From NCBI GenBank assembly GCA_038210275.1, contig JBBQWV010000023.1, positions 1 through 55,131 on the forward strand: a stretch of 55,131 nt of DNA, read 5' to 3'. Positions within the stretch are counted from its first letter, which is position 1, and each line of letters begins with the position of its first letter. The notes under the pieces were generated by a model, which had not been told where the DNA came from, searched no databases, and was given only the letters and a program-made list of their open reading frames with translations. This document shows positions 31,344-39,266 of this stretch, piece after piece. Origin of the DNA: PALSA-1296 sp038210275. Lineage in GTDB: Bacteria > Bacteroidota > Ignavibacteria > Palsa-1295. The position numbers and the translations under genes were made by a program.

Positions 31344-34082
31344 GTGTTGAAGTCCGTAAAATTTTTCGTCCTTCTTTTTGTTTTGCTCGGTCTTTCCGGT
31401 AGTAAGGTATTCGCGCAATTAAATCTTTATTCGCGCATGACCGATCCTCGTGCTATTGCACGATTAGATGGTCCGGACTGTGAGCCGCTTCGATATGTTA
31501 ATAGGTTTGGATATCCCCCTGATAAAGATATTGATGGTAACTATATCTTTGCCCAAGATACCGGCGCAGGTGTGATCACGCATATTTGGATGACGACAAC
31601 AGCACTTGACTCCACAACAAGTTTCAAAATATATGTTGATGGTACACTGATCAGCTCATCGACATTCTTATCTTTCTTTATCCACCCACAAGGCGTTCTT
31701 CGACCACCTTTTGATAGTTTATATCCCGGTGCATTTGTTTGTGACGTTCAGATACCTTATAAGAAAAGTTTTAAGATCACTTATATTGGAGAGGGTTGGA
31801 ATGTATATTATGCTCTTGCATGGCGCCCGATCCACGATCCAAATTTAGTCGCATCTTTTCAAACTTCTCAGCCTTACTCTATACAATATCATCAGCAAGA
31901 TGCAGAAGCTTTATACGAGCAAAGCGTTACTCAATGGACGAAGGAGAAGCCATTGCACGTATTCGATACTGTTATTCTCCCTTTGGGAAAAAAAATTGCT
32001 ATCTTTGATATGGCTGGTCCGGCCATGATTCAGAAAATAAATATTGCCTTTCCAAGTTATGATTTTGATGTGCTTGATTCCTTATGGATCAATATGTATT
32101 GGGATGGATCGCTTTATCCTGCAGTTCATGTGCCCCTTGCAGATTTTTTCTGTTCTTCGAACGGTGGGATCAACATTCATTCATTTGCAATACGAAATGA
32201 CTCGACGGGGCTTACCTCATTTTTCCCAATGCCTTTTTCAAATCATGCGAAAATTGAGATTGTTAATGAATCAAAGGACAGCTTTAACATCAAGACCGCG
32301 ATTAATTATACTCCCGAGGCAATAAATAAGAATTCTTACGGCTATTTCTACGCCCATTTCAGCGAATCGAATCCAACTCGATTTAACATCTATCATCCGG
32401 TACTTCATGAGCAAGGAAAAGGAAAATTTGTAGGCTTTTATCATTATGCACCAGGTAATCAAGAAGGCGTTGTTCTCGAAGGAGACCCGGTGTTTACTAT
32501 TGATTCTAATGCACGAAATAATTTCAGATATACAGGTGGGGAAGATTATTATAATTCAGGATGGTGGTTTTTAGGTCAATTATTTTCGAAGCCTTTCGCA
32601 GGAAATCTTAATTTTTTTAGAGCATTCTATCGGTTCCACTTTTTGGATGCTATTGATTTCAAGAGTTCATTGGACTTTGACCTTCAGCCCGGAGGGGCTA
32701 CAGATCTTAAAGCTCATTTTAGGACTGTCGCATATTATTACAAACATCCTACTTCGTTTTGGGTGTCTCGCGATACGATAAAAGCCGGCGAGCATTGGAA
32801 TGTATCGGGGACAGGGTATAATCCTAACTCTACAATTTTTGCAAAGTTCGATAATGCTGAGACCATCTTTACAACGACATCAAATTCTTTAGGAGAATTT
32901 AATGCCAATCTTATCGTCCCTATCTCTGCAATTAAAGGGGCACGTAAACTTTCGATCAATGATGAGGTGCGCCCCGAGCCAATTTATGTGCTTAGTTCGC
33001 CTGCAATTCATCCGATCGCAGATTCAATTCCTGTAACATTGCGCTTCGCTGATTCCTTGCTTATAACAGGAACAGGATTTGATCCCGGTGAAAAGATACA
33101 GATATATCTTGATAGTATTCTCATCTCTGATACTGCTTCAGTAACCGGAAGTGATTATCGGTTCTATGCAACGGTCAGAATGCCAAATATTGCTGATTGG
33201 AAATATCACATACGCGCAGTAGGCGATCATCACAATGAAGCAATGGCAAAGGATCTGCTGACGATCACTCGGTTTATTCCGGTCGAATTCGAGGATCTTA
33301 TTCCATGGTCATCGGCTGATACAGGATGGTTCTTTTATAAATGTGTCAGTGCATATTGGGGGTCACGCTGGAGCCACCAGGCGATTGCCGTTTTTGAACC
33401 TCTTCGTCCGAAAGAAATGGCACGATTCAAATTCTTTACTCACGTAAGTGATACATTTGATGTAAAACTTATTCTTACAAAAGGAGTAAAGTATGGTATC
33501 TTTACTTATGCGATAGATGGAAAAACGTATGGGACATTCGACGGATATAAATTTAAAGACTGGGATGATGATTTAGAGCCTTCGGACACATTGAAACTTG
33601 GCAAGATCTATTTCCCAAAAGATACTCATACCGTTGTTTTTACATGCATCGGAAAAGATAGTGCTGCGAAGGAATATCATGTAGGTCCTGATGTCCTGCT
33701 TCTCACTCCGACGACGAAGATGCCATTGCCGAAAGGTATTATAATTATTCCGGTGAATGATTCAACTTTATCCGTCATTGATGGACCGGGTGTCATGGAT
33801 TCCTATGTTCTTCTTTATCCGAATCCAGTCGGCAAAGGCGATCTAAATCTTGGGATGAGTTCACCTTCAGGCAGTTTGCCTGATGGAAAAATTGATATTA
33901 TACTTTCTGATATGTTAGGGCGGAGGCTTCGTTCACAATTAGATTTACCGATGACAGCATTCGGTGCGGTTGCTCACTTTGATGTGCGTTCGTTGCCGAT
34001 AGGTAATTATGTTGTTGAATTCATTCTACACTTTGGTACGGAAATGCGTAGAATTTCCCGGTTGCTGCAGATCAGAGAATAG
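31344..34082 (+). CDS. DUF2961 (GH172-like) protein with T9SS sorting domain
   Basis: A 912-residue secreted protein with a GTG start (31344) 7 bases after the methyltransferase. Signal peptide to about residue 25. Residues about 28-475 match the DUF2961 jelly-roll family: LYSRMTDPRAIARLDGPD, DTGAGVITHIWMT, VVLEGDPVFTID, and FRYTGGEDYYNSGWWF where the family has GTGTEDYF. Some family members (GH172) hydrolyse fructofuranosyl or arabinofuranosyl links. An immunoglobulin-like middle follows, then a sorting domain (LLYPNPVGKGDLNLG, DMLGRRLRSQ, LPIGNYVVEFI). Likely on the cell surface. Confidence 0.82.
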   Translation: MLKSVKFFVLLFVLLGLSGSKVFAQLNLYSRMTDPRAIARLDGPDCEPLRYVNRFGYPPDKDIDGNYIFAQDTGAGVITHIWMTTTALDSTTSFKIYVDGTLISSSTFLSFFIHPQGVLRPPFDSLYPGAFVCDVQIPYKKSFKITYIGEGWNVYYALAWRPIHDPNLVASFQTSQPYSIQYHQQDAEALYEQSVTQWTKEKPLHVFDTVILPLGKKIAIFDMAGPAMIQKINIAFPSYDFDVLDSLWINMYWDGSLYPAVHVPLADFFCSSNGGINIHSFAIRNDSTGLTSFFPMPFSNHAKIEIVNESKDSFNIKTAINYTPEAINKNSYGYFYAHFSESNPTRFNIYHPVLHEQGKGKFVGFYHYAPGNQEGVVLEGDPVFTIDSNARNNFRYTGGEDYYNSGWWFLGQLFSKPFAGNLNFFRAFYRFHFLDAIDFKSSLDFDLQPGGATDLKAHFRTVAYYYKHPTSFWVSRDTIKAGEHWNVSGTGYNPNSTIFAKFDNAETIFTTTSNSLGEFNANLIVPISAIKGARKLSINDEVRPEPIYVLSSPAIHPIADSIPVTLRFADSLLITGTGFDPGEKIQIYLDSILISDTASVTGSDYRFYATVRMPNIADWKYHIRAVGDHHNEAMAKDLLTITRFIPVEFEDLIPWSSADTGWFFYKCVSAYWGSRWSHQAIAVFEPLRPKEMARFKFFTHVSDTFDVKLILTKGVKYGIFTYAIDGKTYGTFDGYKFKDWDDDLEPSDTLKLGKIYFPKDTHTVVFTCIGKDSAAKEYHVGPDVLLLTPTTKMPLPKGIIIIPVNDSTLSVIDGPGVMDSYVLLYPNPVGKGDLNLGMSSPSGSLPDGKIDIILSDMLGRRLRSQLDLPMTAFGAVAHFDVRSLPIGNYVVEFILHFGTEMRRISRLLQIRE

Positions 34083-34089
34083 ACGGGAA

Positions 34090-34170
34090 TAGTCATTAGT
34101 CTTTAGTCGTTAGTGTTAGAATATTCTCTGCTAAAGACTAATAACTAACGACTAAAGACTAAAGACTATC
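34090..34170. repeat. TTAGTCN heptad inverted repeat (best copy)
   Basis: The 25-base arms 34090-34114 (starting ATAGTCATTAGTC) and 34146-34170 (ending AAAGACTAT) are complementary with one mismatch. It directly abuts the TTG start of the next gene, so a hairpin here could affect its translation. Confidence 0.8.
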
Positions 34171-34172
34171 CT

Positions 34173-35513
34173 TTGAAATACGTATTATTCATCACCTACT
34201 ACTTTCCACCAGCCGGTGGTCCGGGAGTGCAGCGTGTTACGAAATTTATCAGATACCTTCAGGATTTTGGGTGGACTCCCATTATTCTTGCGCCGGAGAA
34301 TCCCGAGTACCAAGCCCGCGATGAATCTTTAGCCAAAGAACTTCCTCCTGATCTGATCATACGTCGTTCTCCGATATTCGAGCCTTATGATCTTTATAGG
34401 AAATTTACAGGTACAAAAGAAGGGCTATCTCTTGACATCAATGTTTTTCAGCAAGGAAGCAAGCTTTCATTTAAGCAGCGAATTGCAAATTTTATTCGCG
34501 CAACATTTTTTATTCCAGATGCGCGTATTGGTTGGTATAGAAGCGCAGTCAAAGAAGCGATGAAGATCGTGAAAGAATATCCGATCCAGATGATCTATTC
34601 ATCTTCGCCACCTTATACCGTATCGGTGATTGCTCGGAAAGTATCGAAGAGTTCAGGAATTCCGTACGTTGCAGGCTTTCGCGATCCGTGGTCAGGGTTT
34701 GAAGTTTCTGCGCCTAAGCGATGGATGATTCCGGCGAAAATAGATAAATACCTTGAGCGCTCAGTCTTTCATGATGCAAAAAAAATAGATGTTGCATGGA
34801 AGGGAATTGAGTACGATGCGATCGAGAAATATCCAGATCTTCCGCAAGATAAATTTATTCATATTCCCAACGGTTTCGATAGCGCTGATTATCCAGAACA
34901 CGATATTCGTAAACGTGCTGAACGAGTACGTGGGGAAAAATTTGTCATGACGTATTCCGGTTCGCTTTACGGTCCGCGCAATCCGAAGAATTTTTTCAGA
35001 GCGATAGAATTATTGCTTGATAAAGGCGAGATTGATCCTCAGAAAATACATTTACGATTTGTCGGACGATTCGGCGCTGAATTACATGAAATGTTCGAAG
35101 TTCCGAAAATTAGATCACTTGTCGAAAAGATCGACTACGTTCCGCATTCGCGCGCCGTCGAACTTATCACCGATAGCGATGCGCTGCTGTTGATCGTAGA
35201 TGATATCCCAAGTGTTGAGCATATCGTGCCCGGGAAAGTATATGAATATCTCGGCGCGATGCGCCCACTTCTTGCGATTGCTCCACCGAACGGTGCGATC
35301 GGCGACCTTCTCAAGGAAACTCATGGCGGAGAAGCAGTGGGACAAAAAGATATTGAAGGACAGGCGCGAGTCATAAAAGGATTTTATGATAATTGGATGA
35401 ATGGAAAATCTCCTTCGGAGTTTATGGGTACCGATGCGATTTCGAAATATGAGCGAAGAGAAGCAACGAGGAAATTGGCAGAAGTATTTGATAAAATTCT
35501 TATTGGCGAATGA
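34173..35513 (+). CDS. Glycosyltransferase family 4
   Basis: A 446-residue GT-B enzyme with a TTG start at 34173. LFITYYFPPAGGPGVQRVTK (residues 5-24) is the typical N-terminus of a GT4 subgroup found in Bacteroidota glycan clusters. YSSSPPYTVSVIARKVSKSS, GFRDPWSG, IPNGFDSADYPE and MTYSGSLYGPRNP mark the domains; VEHIVPGKVYEYLGAMRPLL is the donor-binding region. It is the second GT4 in the cluster after the DUF2961 gene. No alternative ATG fits the conserved N-terminus. Confidence 0.85.
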   Translation: MKYVLFITYYFPPAGGPGVQRVTKFIRYLQDFGWTPIILAPENPEYQARDESLAKELPPDLIIRRSPIFEPYDLYRKFTGTKEGLSLDINVFQQGSKLSFKQRIANFIRATFFIPDARIGWYRSAVKEAMKIVKEYPIQMIYSSSPPYTVSVIARKVSKSSGIPYVAGFRDPWSGFEVSAPKRWMIPAKIDKYLERSVFHDAKKIDVAWKGIEYDAIEKYPDLPQDKFIHIPNGFDSADYPEHDIRKRAERVRGEKFVMTYSGSLYGPRNPKNFFRAIELLLDKGEIDPQKIHLRFVGRFGAELHEMFEVPKIRSLVEKIDYVPHSRAVELITDSDALLLIVDDIPSVEHIVPGKVYEYLGAMRPLLAIAPPNGAIGDLLKETHGGEAVGQKDIEGQARVIKGFYDNWMNGKSPSEFMGTDAISKYERREATRKLAEVFDKILIGE

Positions 35514-35517
35514 GCTA

Positions 35518-35576
35518 TAGTGGAACGGACTTTAGTCCGTTCGGATTAATCGGAAGGACTAAAGTCCGTTCCACTA
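35518..35576. repeat. Long perfect palindrome at the prmC start
   Basis: 21-base arms TAGTGGAACGGACTTTAGTC+C (35518-35538) and their exact complement (35556-35576) around a 17-base loop. Each arm is itself nearly palindromic (GGACTTTAGTCC). It separates the stop of the glycosyltransferase (35513) from the prmC ATG (35582). Confidence 0.9.
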
Positions 35577-35581
35577 AAACT

Positions 35582-36457
35582 ATGACTTGGCAAGACGCAA
35601 TAAACAATGAATCACTGCGATTAAAACAAGCGGGCATCCTTGATGAGAATATAAACGCAGAGTATCTCGTCATGCACGTTCTTGGAATTTGGAAGAGAAG
35701 TGAACTACGTGATCATCTTCAAAAAAATGTATTACGAGAGCAAGAGCTGTTCTTTAAAAAACTTGTGGCGCGGAGACTTTTGCATGAACCTCTTCAGCAT
35801 ATTATCGGCGAGACGGAATTTTATGGATTACGACTCTTTACATCTTCGGCAGCTCTTATCCCTCGACCGGATACGGAAATACTTGTTGAAGAATCTCTAA
35901 AAGAAGTGTCGCGATTTCCTCCTAAACAATTACAGATTTTAGATGTCGGCACCGGCTCTGGCGCAATAGCTTTAGCGCTTGCATCGAAAATTACGGATGC
36001 TTCGATTCTCGGAATAGATGTAAGTCCGGATGCGATCGCGCTCGCTGAAAGAAATAAGAAGCGATTAAAACTGCAGAACGTCTCATTCGAAGTCGTTGAT
36101 GTATTTGGTACTTCAGTCGAGAATAAATTTACGAATTCAATAGATCTACTTGTTTCGAATCCGCCCTATATCAGTGCAAAAGAATTCAAAACACTTGATG
36201 CGGAAGTCCGTGACTTCGATCCGCGCATTGCATTGACCGATGAAGCCGATGGATTTATTTTTTACCGAAGAATTGCAGAACTTGCGCCAAAAATATTGAA
36301 AGATGACGGAAAAATATTAGTGGAAGTGGGGTATGATGGTGCACAAGAAGTAGAAAAAATATTTATAAATTCCGGATTTAGTATTCTGAGAGTTGTAAAA
36401 GACTTGCAAGGAATTGAAAGAGTGATCGTTGTCAAAAAAAATCACGAGTCACGATAA
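35582..36457 (+). CDS. prmC: Protein-(glutamine-N5) methyltransferase
   Basis: A 291-residue PrmC (HemK), which methylates the GGQ glutamine of release factors RF1 and RF2. ILDVGTGSGAIALALA is motif I and LLVSNPPYIS (NPPY at about 193-196) is the catalytic motif. RRLLHEPLQHIIGETEFYG and ALIPRPDTEILVEESL are the conserved N-terminal parts. The ATG at 35582 gives the normal start; an in-frame ATG at 35510, overlapping the previous stop, would make the palindrome coding and add 24 residues. Its stop overlaps the dtd start (TAATG). Confidence 0.95.
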   Translation: MTWQDAINNESLRLKQAGILDENINAEYLVMHVLGIWKRSELRDHLQKNVLREQELFFKKLVARRLLHEPLQHIIGETEFYGLRLFTSSAALIPRPDTEILVEESLKEVSRFPPKQLQILDVGTGSGAIALALASKITDASILGIDVSPDAIALAERNKKRLKLQNVSFEVVDVFGTSVENKFTNSIDLLVSNPPYISAKEFKTLDAEVRDFDPRIALTDEADGFIFYRRIAELAPKILKDDGKILVEVGYDGAQEVEKIFINSGFSILRVVKDLQGIERVIVVKKNHESR

Positions 36458-36903
36458 TGCGATTATTAATCCAAAGAGTCAGCAAAGCGAAAGTAACGGT
36501 AAGCGGAAAAATATCCGGCGAGATCGGAAAAGGTCTGCTGATTTTCCTCGGAATTGGCGAAGACGATTCAGAGCAGGATTGCATAAAAATGGCTGAAAAA
36601 GCTTCAGGAATGCGCATATTTGAGGATGAAACCGGCAAAATGAATTTGGATTTAACCCAAATTTTAGGAAGCGCCCTTATTGTAAGCCAGTTCACGTTAT
36701 ATGCGGATGTGCGCAAAGGAAATAGGCCAAGTTTTATCGCTGCCGCCAAGCCCGACGAAGCTAAAAAGTTATATAAATTTTTCATAGATATAATGAAAGG
36801 GCTTTTAGGCGAAAACAAGGTCGCCGAAGGAGTTTTTGGAGCTATGATGGATGTTGAACTAATTAATGACGGACCTGTAACAATTTGGGTTGATTCGTGT
36901 TGA
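36457..36903 (+). CDS. dtd: D-aminoacyl-tRNA deacylase
   Basis: A 148-residue DTD that hydrolyses D-aminoacyl-tRNA (and Gly-tRNA-Ala) to recycle tRNA. MRLLIQRVSKAKVTV, SQFTLYAD and the cross-subunit NDGPVT motif (family GPVT, near residue 138) are all present, along with GVFGAMMDVEL. Length is normal. Its ATG overlaps the prmC stop, so both probably come from one mRNA. Confidence 0.95.
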   Translation: MRLLIQRVSKAKVTVSGKISGEIGKGLLIFLGIGEDDSEQDCIKMAEKASGMRIFEDETGKMNLDLTQILGSALIVSQFTLYADVRKGNRPSFIAAAKPDEAKKLYKFFIDIMKGLLGENKVAEGVFGAMMDVELINDGPVTIWVDSC

Positions 36904-37015
36904 TATAAGGTGCCGGTTTTACTTGAAATGTCACAGAACGAAGCCGGTCGGTGTCCCTGAAAGAATAGCATCATCATTTGAGTGAAGTTTTATTTTACAA
37001 CTGAGGTAATAATTT

Positions 37016-39151
37016 ATGTATTCACCGATAGTTCTTCCGATTCGCCGTCTGGTTGCGGCATCAGTCCTTGCTTTCTGTGCGTTATTGGTAATGCCGTGTT
37101 ATGTTTATTCGCAGGTATGCGGCGGTGCAGGAATTCCCGGAAGCGTGACAAATCTCGGGACGGAATTTCTGCTTTGCTTTATGCAGAACGAAGCGCCCAA
37201 CTCAGATATATCTGCCAATCAGGATATCTATCTGGCTTCGGCAGGGGATACAACAACGGTTACGATCACCTGTAAGGCTTTCCCGAATTTTAAAAAAGTG
37301 TATTTTCTACAGAAGAATGAGGCTCTTGTCTATCATATTTCCAGCGATCCGGGAATACATTCCCACGATGCAACAATGGAAACTGATGCCCTTGTTGATC
37401 AGACAGTAATACGAGTTGTTTGTACTACGCCGATCGCCTGTTATGGGATGAATAGCAAGCAATATACTGCCGATGCCTTTCTCGCTCTTCCCAGATCTGT
37501 TGCTTCGACGGAGTACCGTGTTATGGCATATTATAATTCTTCACAAGGAGGATCAAATATGCCCTCGGAATTTGCCGTAGCCGCGTTCGATTCCAATACT
37601 ACAGTGAAGATATGGCCTTCTGCGGTAACTCAAAGTGGAGATACTCCCGATCCGAATAAGCCTTTAGTCTATATTCTCAATGCCGGTGAAGGAGTCCAGA
37701 TCCATGCTGATCCCGATATTCCGCTTCTTGATCTTACCGGATCAAGAATTGAATCTGACAAACCGATTGTCGTCTTTGGCGGCTCTCAGCGAACCGAAGC
37801 TCCCAACGGCTATGCATTTAATGATCAGGGTGGATCGCAGATCACTCGTGATCATCTCTGTGAAGAAATACCGCCCACAAGCGCTTGGGGTTATTCATTT
37901 GTGACAAAAAATTTCGGCAGAGTATTTGGTGATGTTGTGCGAGTTCTTGCATGGAAAGATAATACCGTTGTCAAGATCAACGGCCAGGTATGGGGAACGC
38001 CATTAGCGCATGATACATACCGCGATTACATCTTTGATCTTAGTGATAGCGCTGTCGGCAATGTTATTTCGGTGGAATCGGACCCAGGGCATACGATTCT
38101 TGTGGGTATGATCGCTCATAGTGGACCTGATGCACGCAACGGCGATCCCTTCCTTGCTATTGTGCCTCCGGTTGATCAACCATTTAATGACTATACGTAT
38201 TTTATCACCAAGGATTTTACAACCTATTATCCCAATGAACAATTTCTGATCATTGTAACAGAGCAAAGCGAGACAGGTAATATTTTTATTGATGATACTC
38301 TTGTGCCGGCACTTGCTTTTACTTCGATACCCGGTTTATTAAACAACGGGAAACACTACGCTGCGGCGACAATAAATCAACCCATTGGTGGTACGCATCG
38401 TATCAGGACATTTGATCCGAACGGATTTACCATTCTCGCCTATGGTTGGGGGGAAAAGATATCGTATGGATACACTGCAGGTGGAAAATATCAACCCCAT
38501 AGCGGCATCATGCCTAAGACCCTTCCGTCTCTGAACGCTGCACCTGGACAAGGCGATCATACACCTGTTCTTCCGCCACCGAGTATCACGGTTCGGAATA
38601 TCATTATGGAAAAAGTATATTTTGATAGCGCGCAGATCACCTATACTCAGAACCCTCATAATATACCGGTTCGTTTGAAAGACGACATTACGATGGTCAC
38701 CCAAACTATCGGAGTGGCTGAGGAAAGAACACTTGAACTGACCACTCCTCAAGCAGTGAGTGAGGTCATCAGCGGAAGCGTCCGAATTTGGTATCATTCC
38801 AAAATGTGGACTGATATGTATCCTGTTGATTTCCCATTCACGATCACTCCTCAATCACGAGCTGACGTGAAGTCGGTTGCAGGTCAAACGGTGGTACTCG
38901 AAAATTATCCGAATCCTGTGAGCGGCAGAACTTCCGTGCACTTTACAATTCCGCAACGTGCCTCAGTGAGTGTGAGGATTTTTGATGCACTGGGAAGAGT
39001 AGTTCGCACGGTTGTGCAATCAGTTGTGAATTCCGGCGAACAGGAATATCAGGTCAGTACCAAAGGATTTACCCCCGGCGAGTACACGCTTGAACTTCTT
39101 GCTCCTGAACTGGGCATCAGCGAGCATAGAAAAATGATCGTCATCGAGTAA
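37016..39151 (+). CDS. IgGFc-binding-domain secreted protein 1 with T9SS sorting domain
   Basis: A 711-residue secreted protein. The signal peptide ends near residue 33 (VYSQ). Residues about 40-490 match the IgGFc-binding protein N-terminal domain family (GTEFLLCFMQNE, IACYGMNSKQYTADAFLALP, VVFGGSQRTE, RDHLCEEIPPTSAWG, GDVVRVLAWKDNTVVKINGQ). A linker and a sorting domain follow (ENYPNPVSGRTSVHF, IFDALGRVVRTVV, KMIVIE). Function in bacteria is unknown; binding to immunoglobulin is a name, not an inference here. It is the first of a tandem of four. Its last 648 bases are nearly the same as those of the next gene. Confidence 0.8.
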   Translation: MYSPIVLPIRRLVAASVLAFCALLVMPCYVYSQVCGGAGIPGSVTNLGTEFLLCFMQNEAPNSDISANQDIYLASAGDTTTVTITCKAFPNFKKVYFLQKNEALVYHISSDPGIHSHDATMETDALVDQTVIRVVCTTPIACYGMNSKQYTADAFLALPRSVASTEYRVMAYYNSSQGGSNMPSEFAVAAFDSNTTVKIWPSAVTQSGDTPDPNKPLVYILNAGEGVQIHADPDIPLLDLTGSRIESDKPIVVFGGSQRTEAPNGYAFNDQGGSQITRDHLCEEIPPTSAWGYSFVTKNFGRVFGDVVRVLAWKDNTVVKINGQVWGTPLAHDTYRDYIFDLSDSAVGNVISVESDPGHTILVGMIAHSGPDARNGDPFLAIVPPVDQPFNDYTYFITKDFTTYYPNEQFLIIVTEQSETGNIFIDDTLVPALAFTSIPGLLNNGKHYAAATINQPIGGTHRIRTFDPNGFTILAYGWGEKISYGYTAGGKYQPHSGIMPKTLPSLNAAPGQGDHTPVLPPPSITVRNIIMEKVYFDSAQITYTQNPHNIPVRLKDDITMVTQTIGVAEERTLELTTPQAVSEVISGSVRIWYHSKMWTDMYPVDFPFTITPQSRADVKSVAGQTVVLENYPNPVSGRTSVHFTIPQRASVSVRIFDALGRVVRTVVQSVVNSGEQEYQVSTKGFTPGEYTLELLAPELGISEHRKMIVIE
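38504..39151 (+). repeat. Homogenised tract, copy 1
   Basis: Aligns without gaps to 40761-41408 and is nearly identical over 648 bases, while the region just upstream is clearly diverged. It marks a recent gene-conversion or recombination tract. Confidence 0.85.
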
Positions 39152-39266
39152 AGTAGTCGCTGGGCACCGAGCTTTACGAGAAGGCGTTTTAACGCTGAAG
39201 TTCAGTATTGAAACTTGAGTAGGTACAAACTTTAGGAAGAGATTTTTATAATTGAGAAAATAAATT

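Noticed and set aside
38339..38854. Minus-strand frames opposite the two tandem IgGFc genes (also 40743-41276)
   Set aside because: They are open in both paralogues only because the plus-strand sequence is shared there; no promoter or family.
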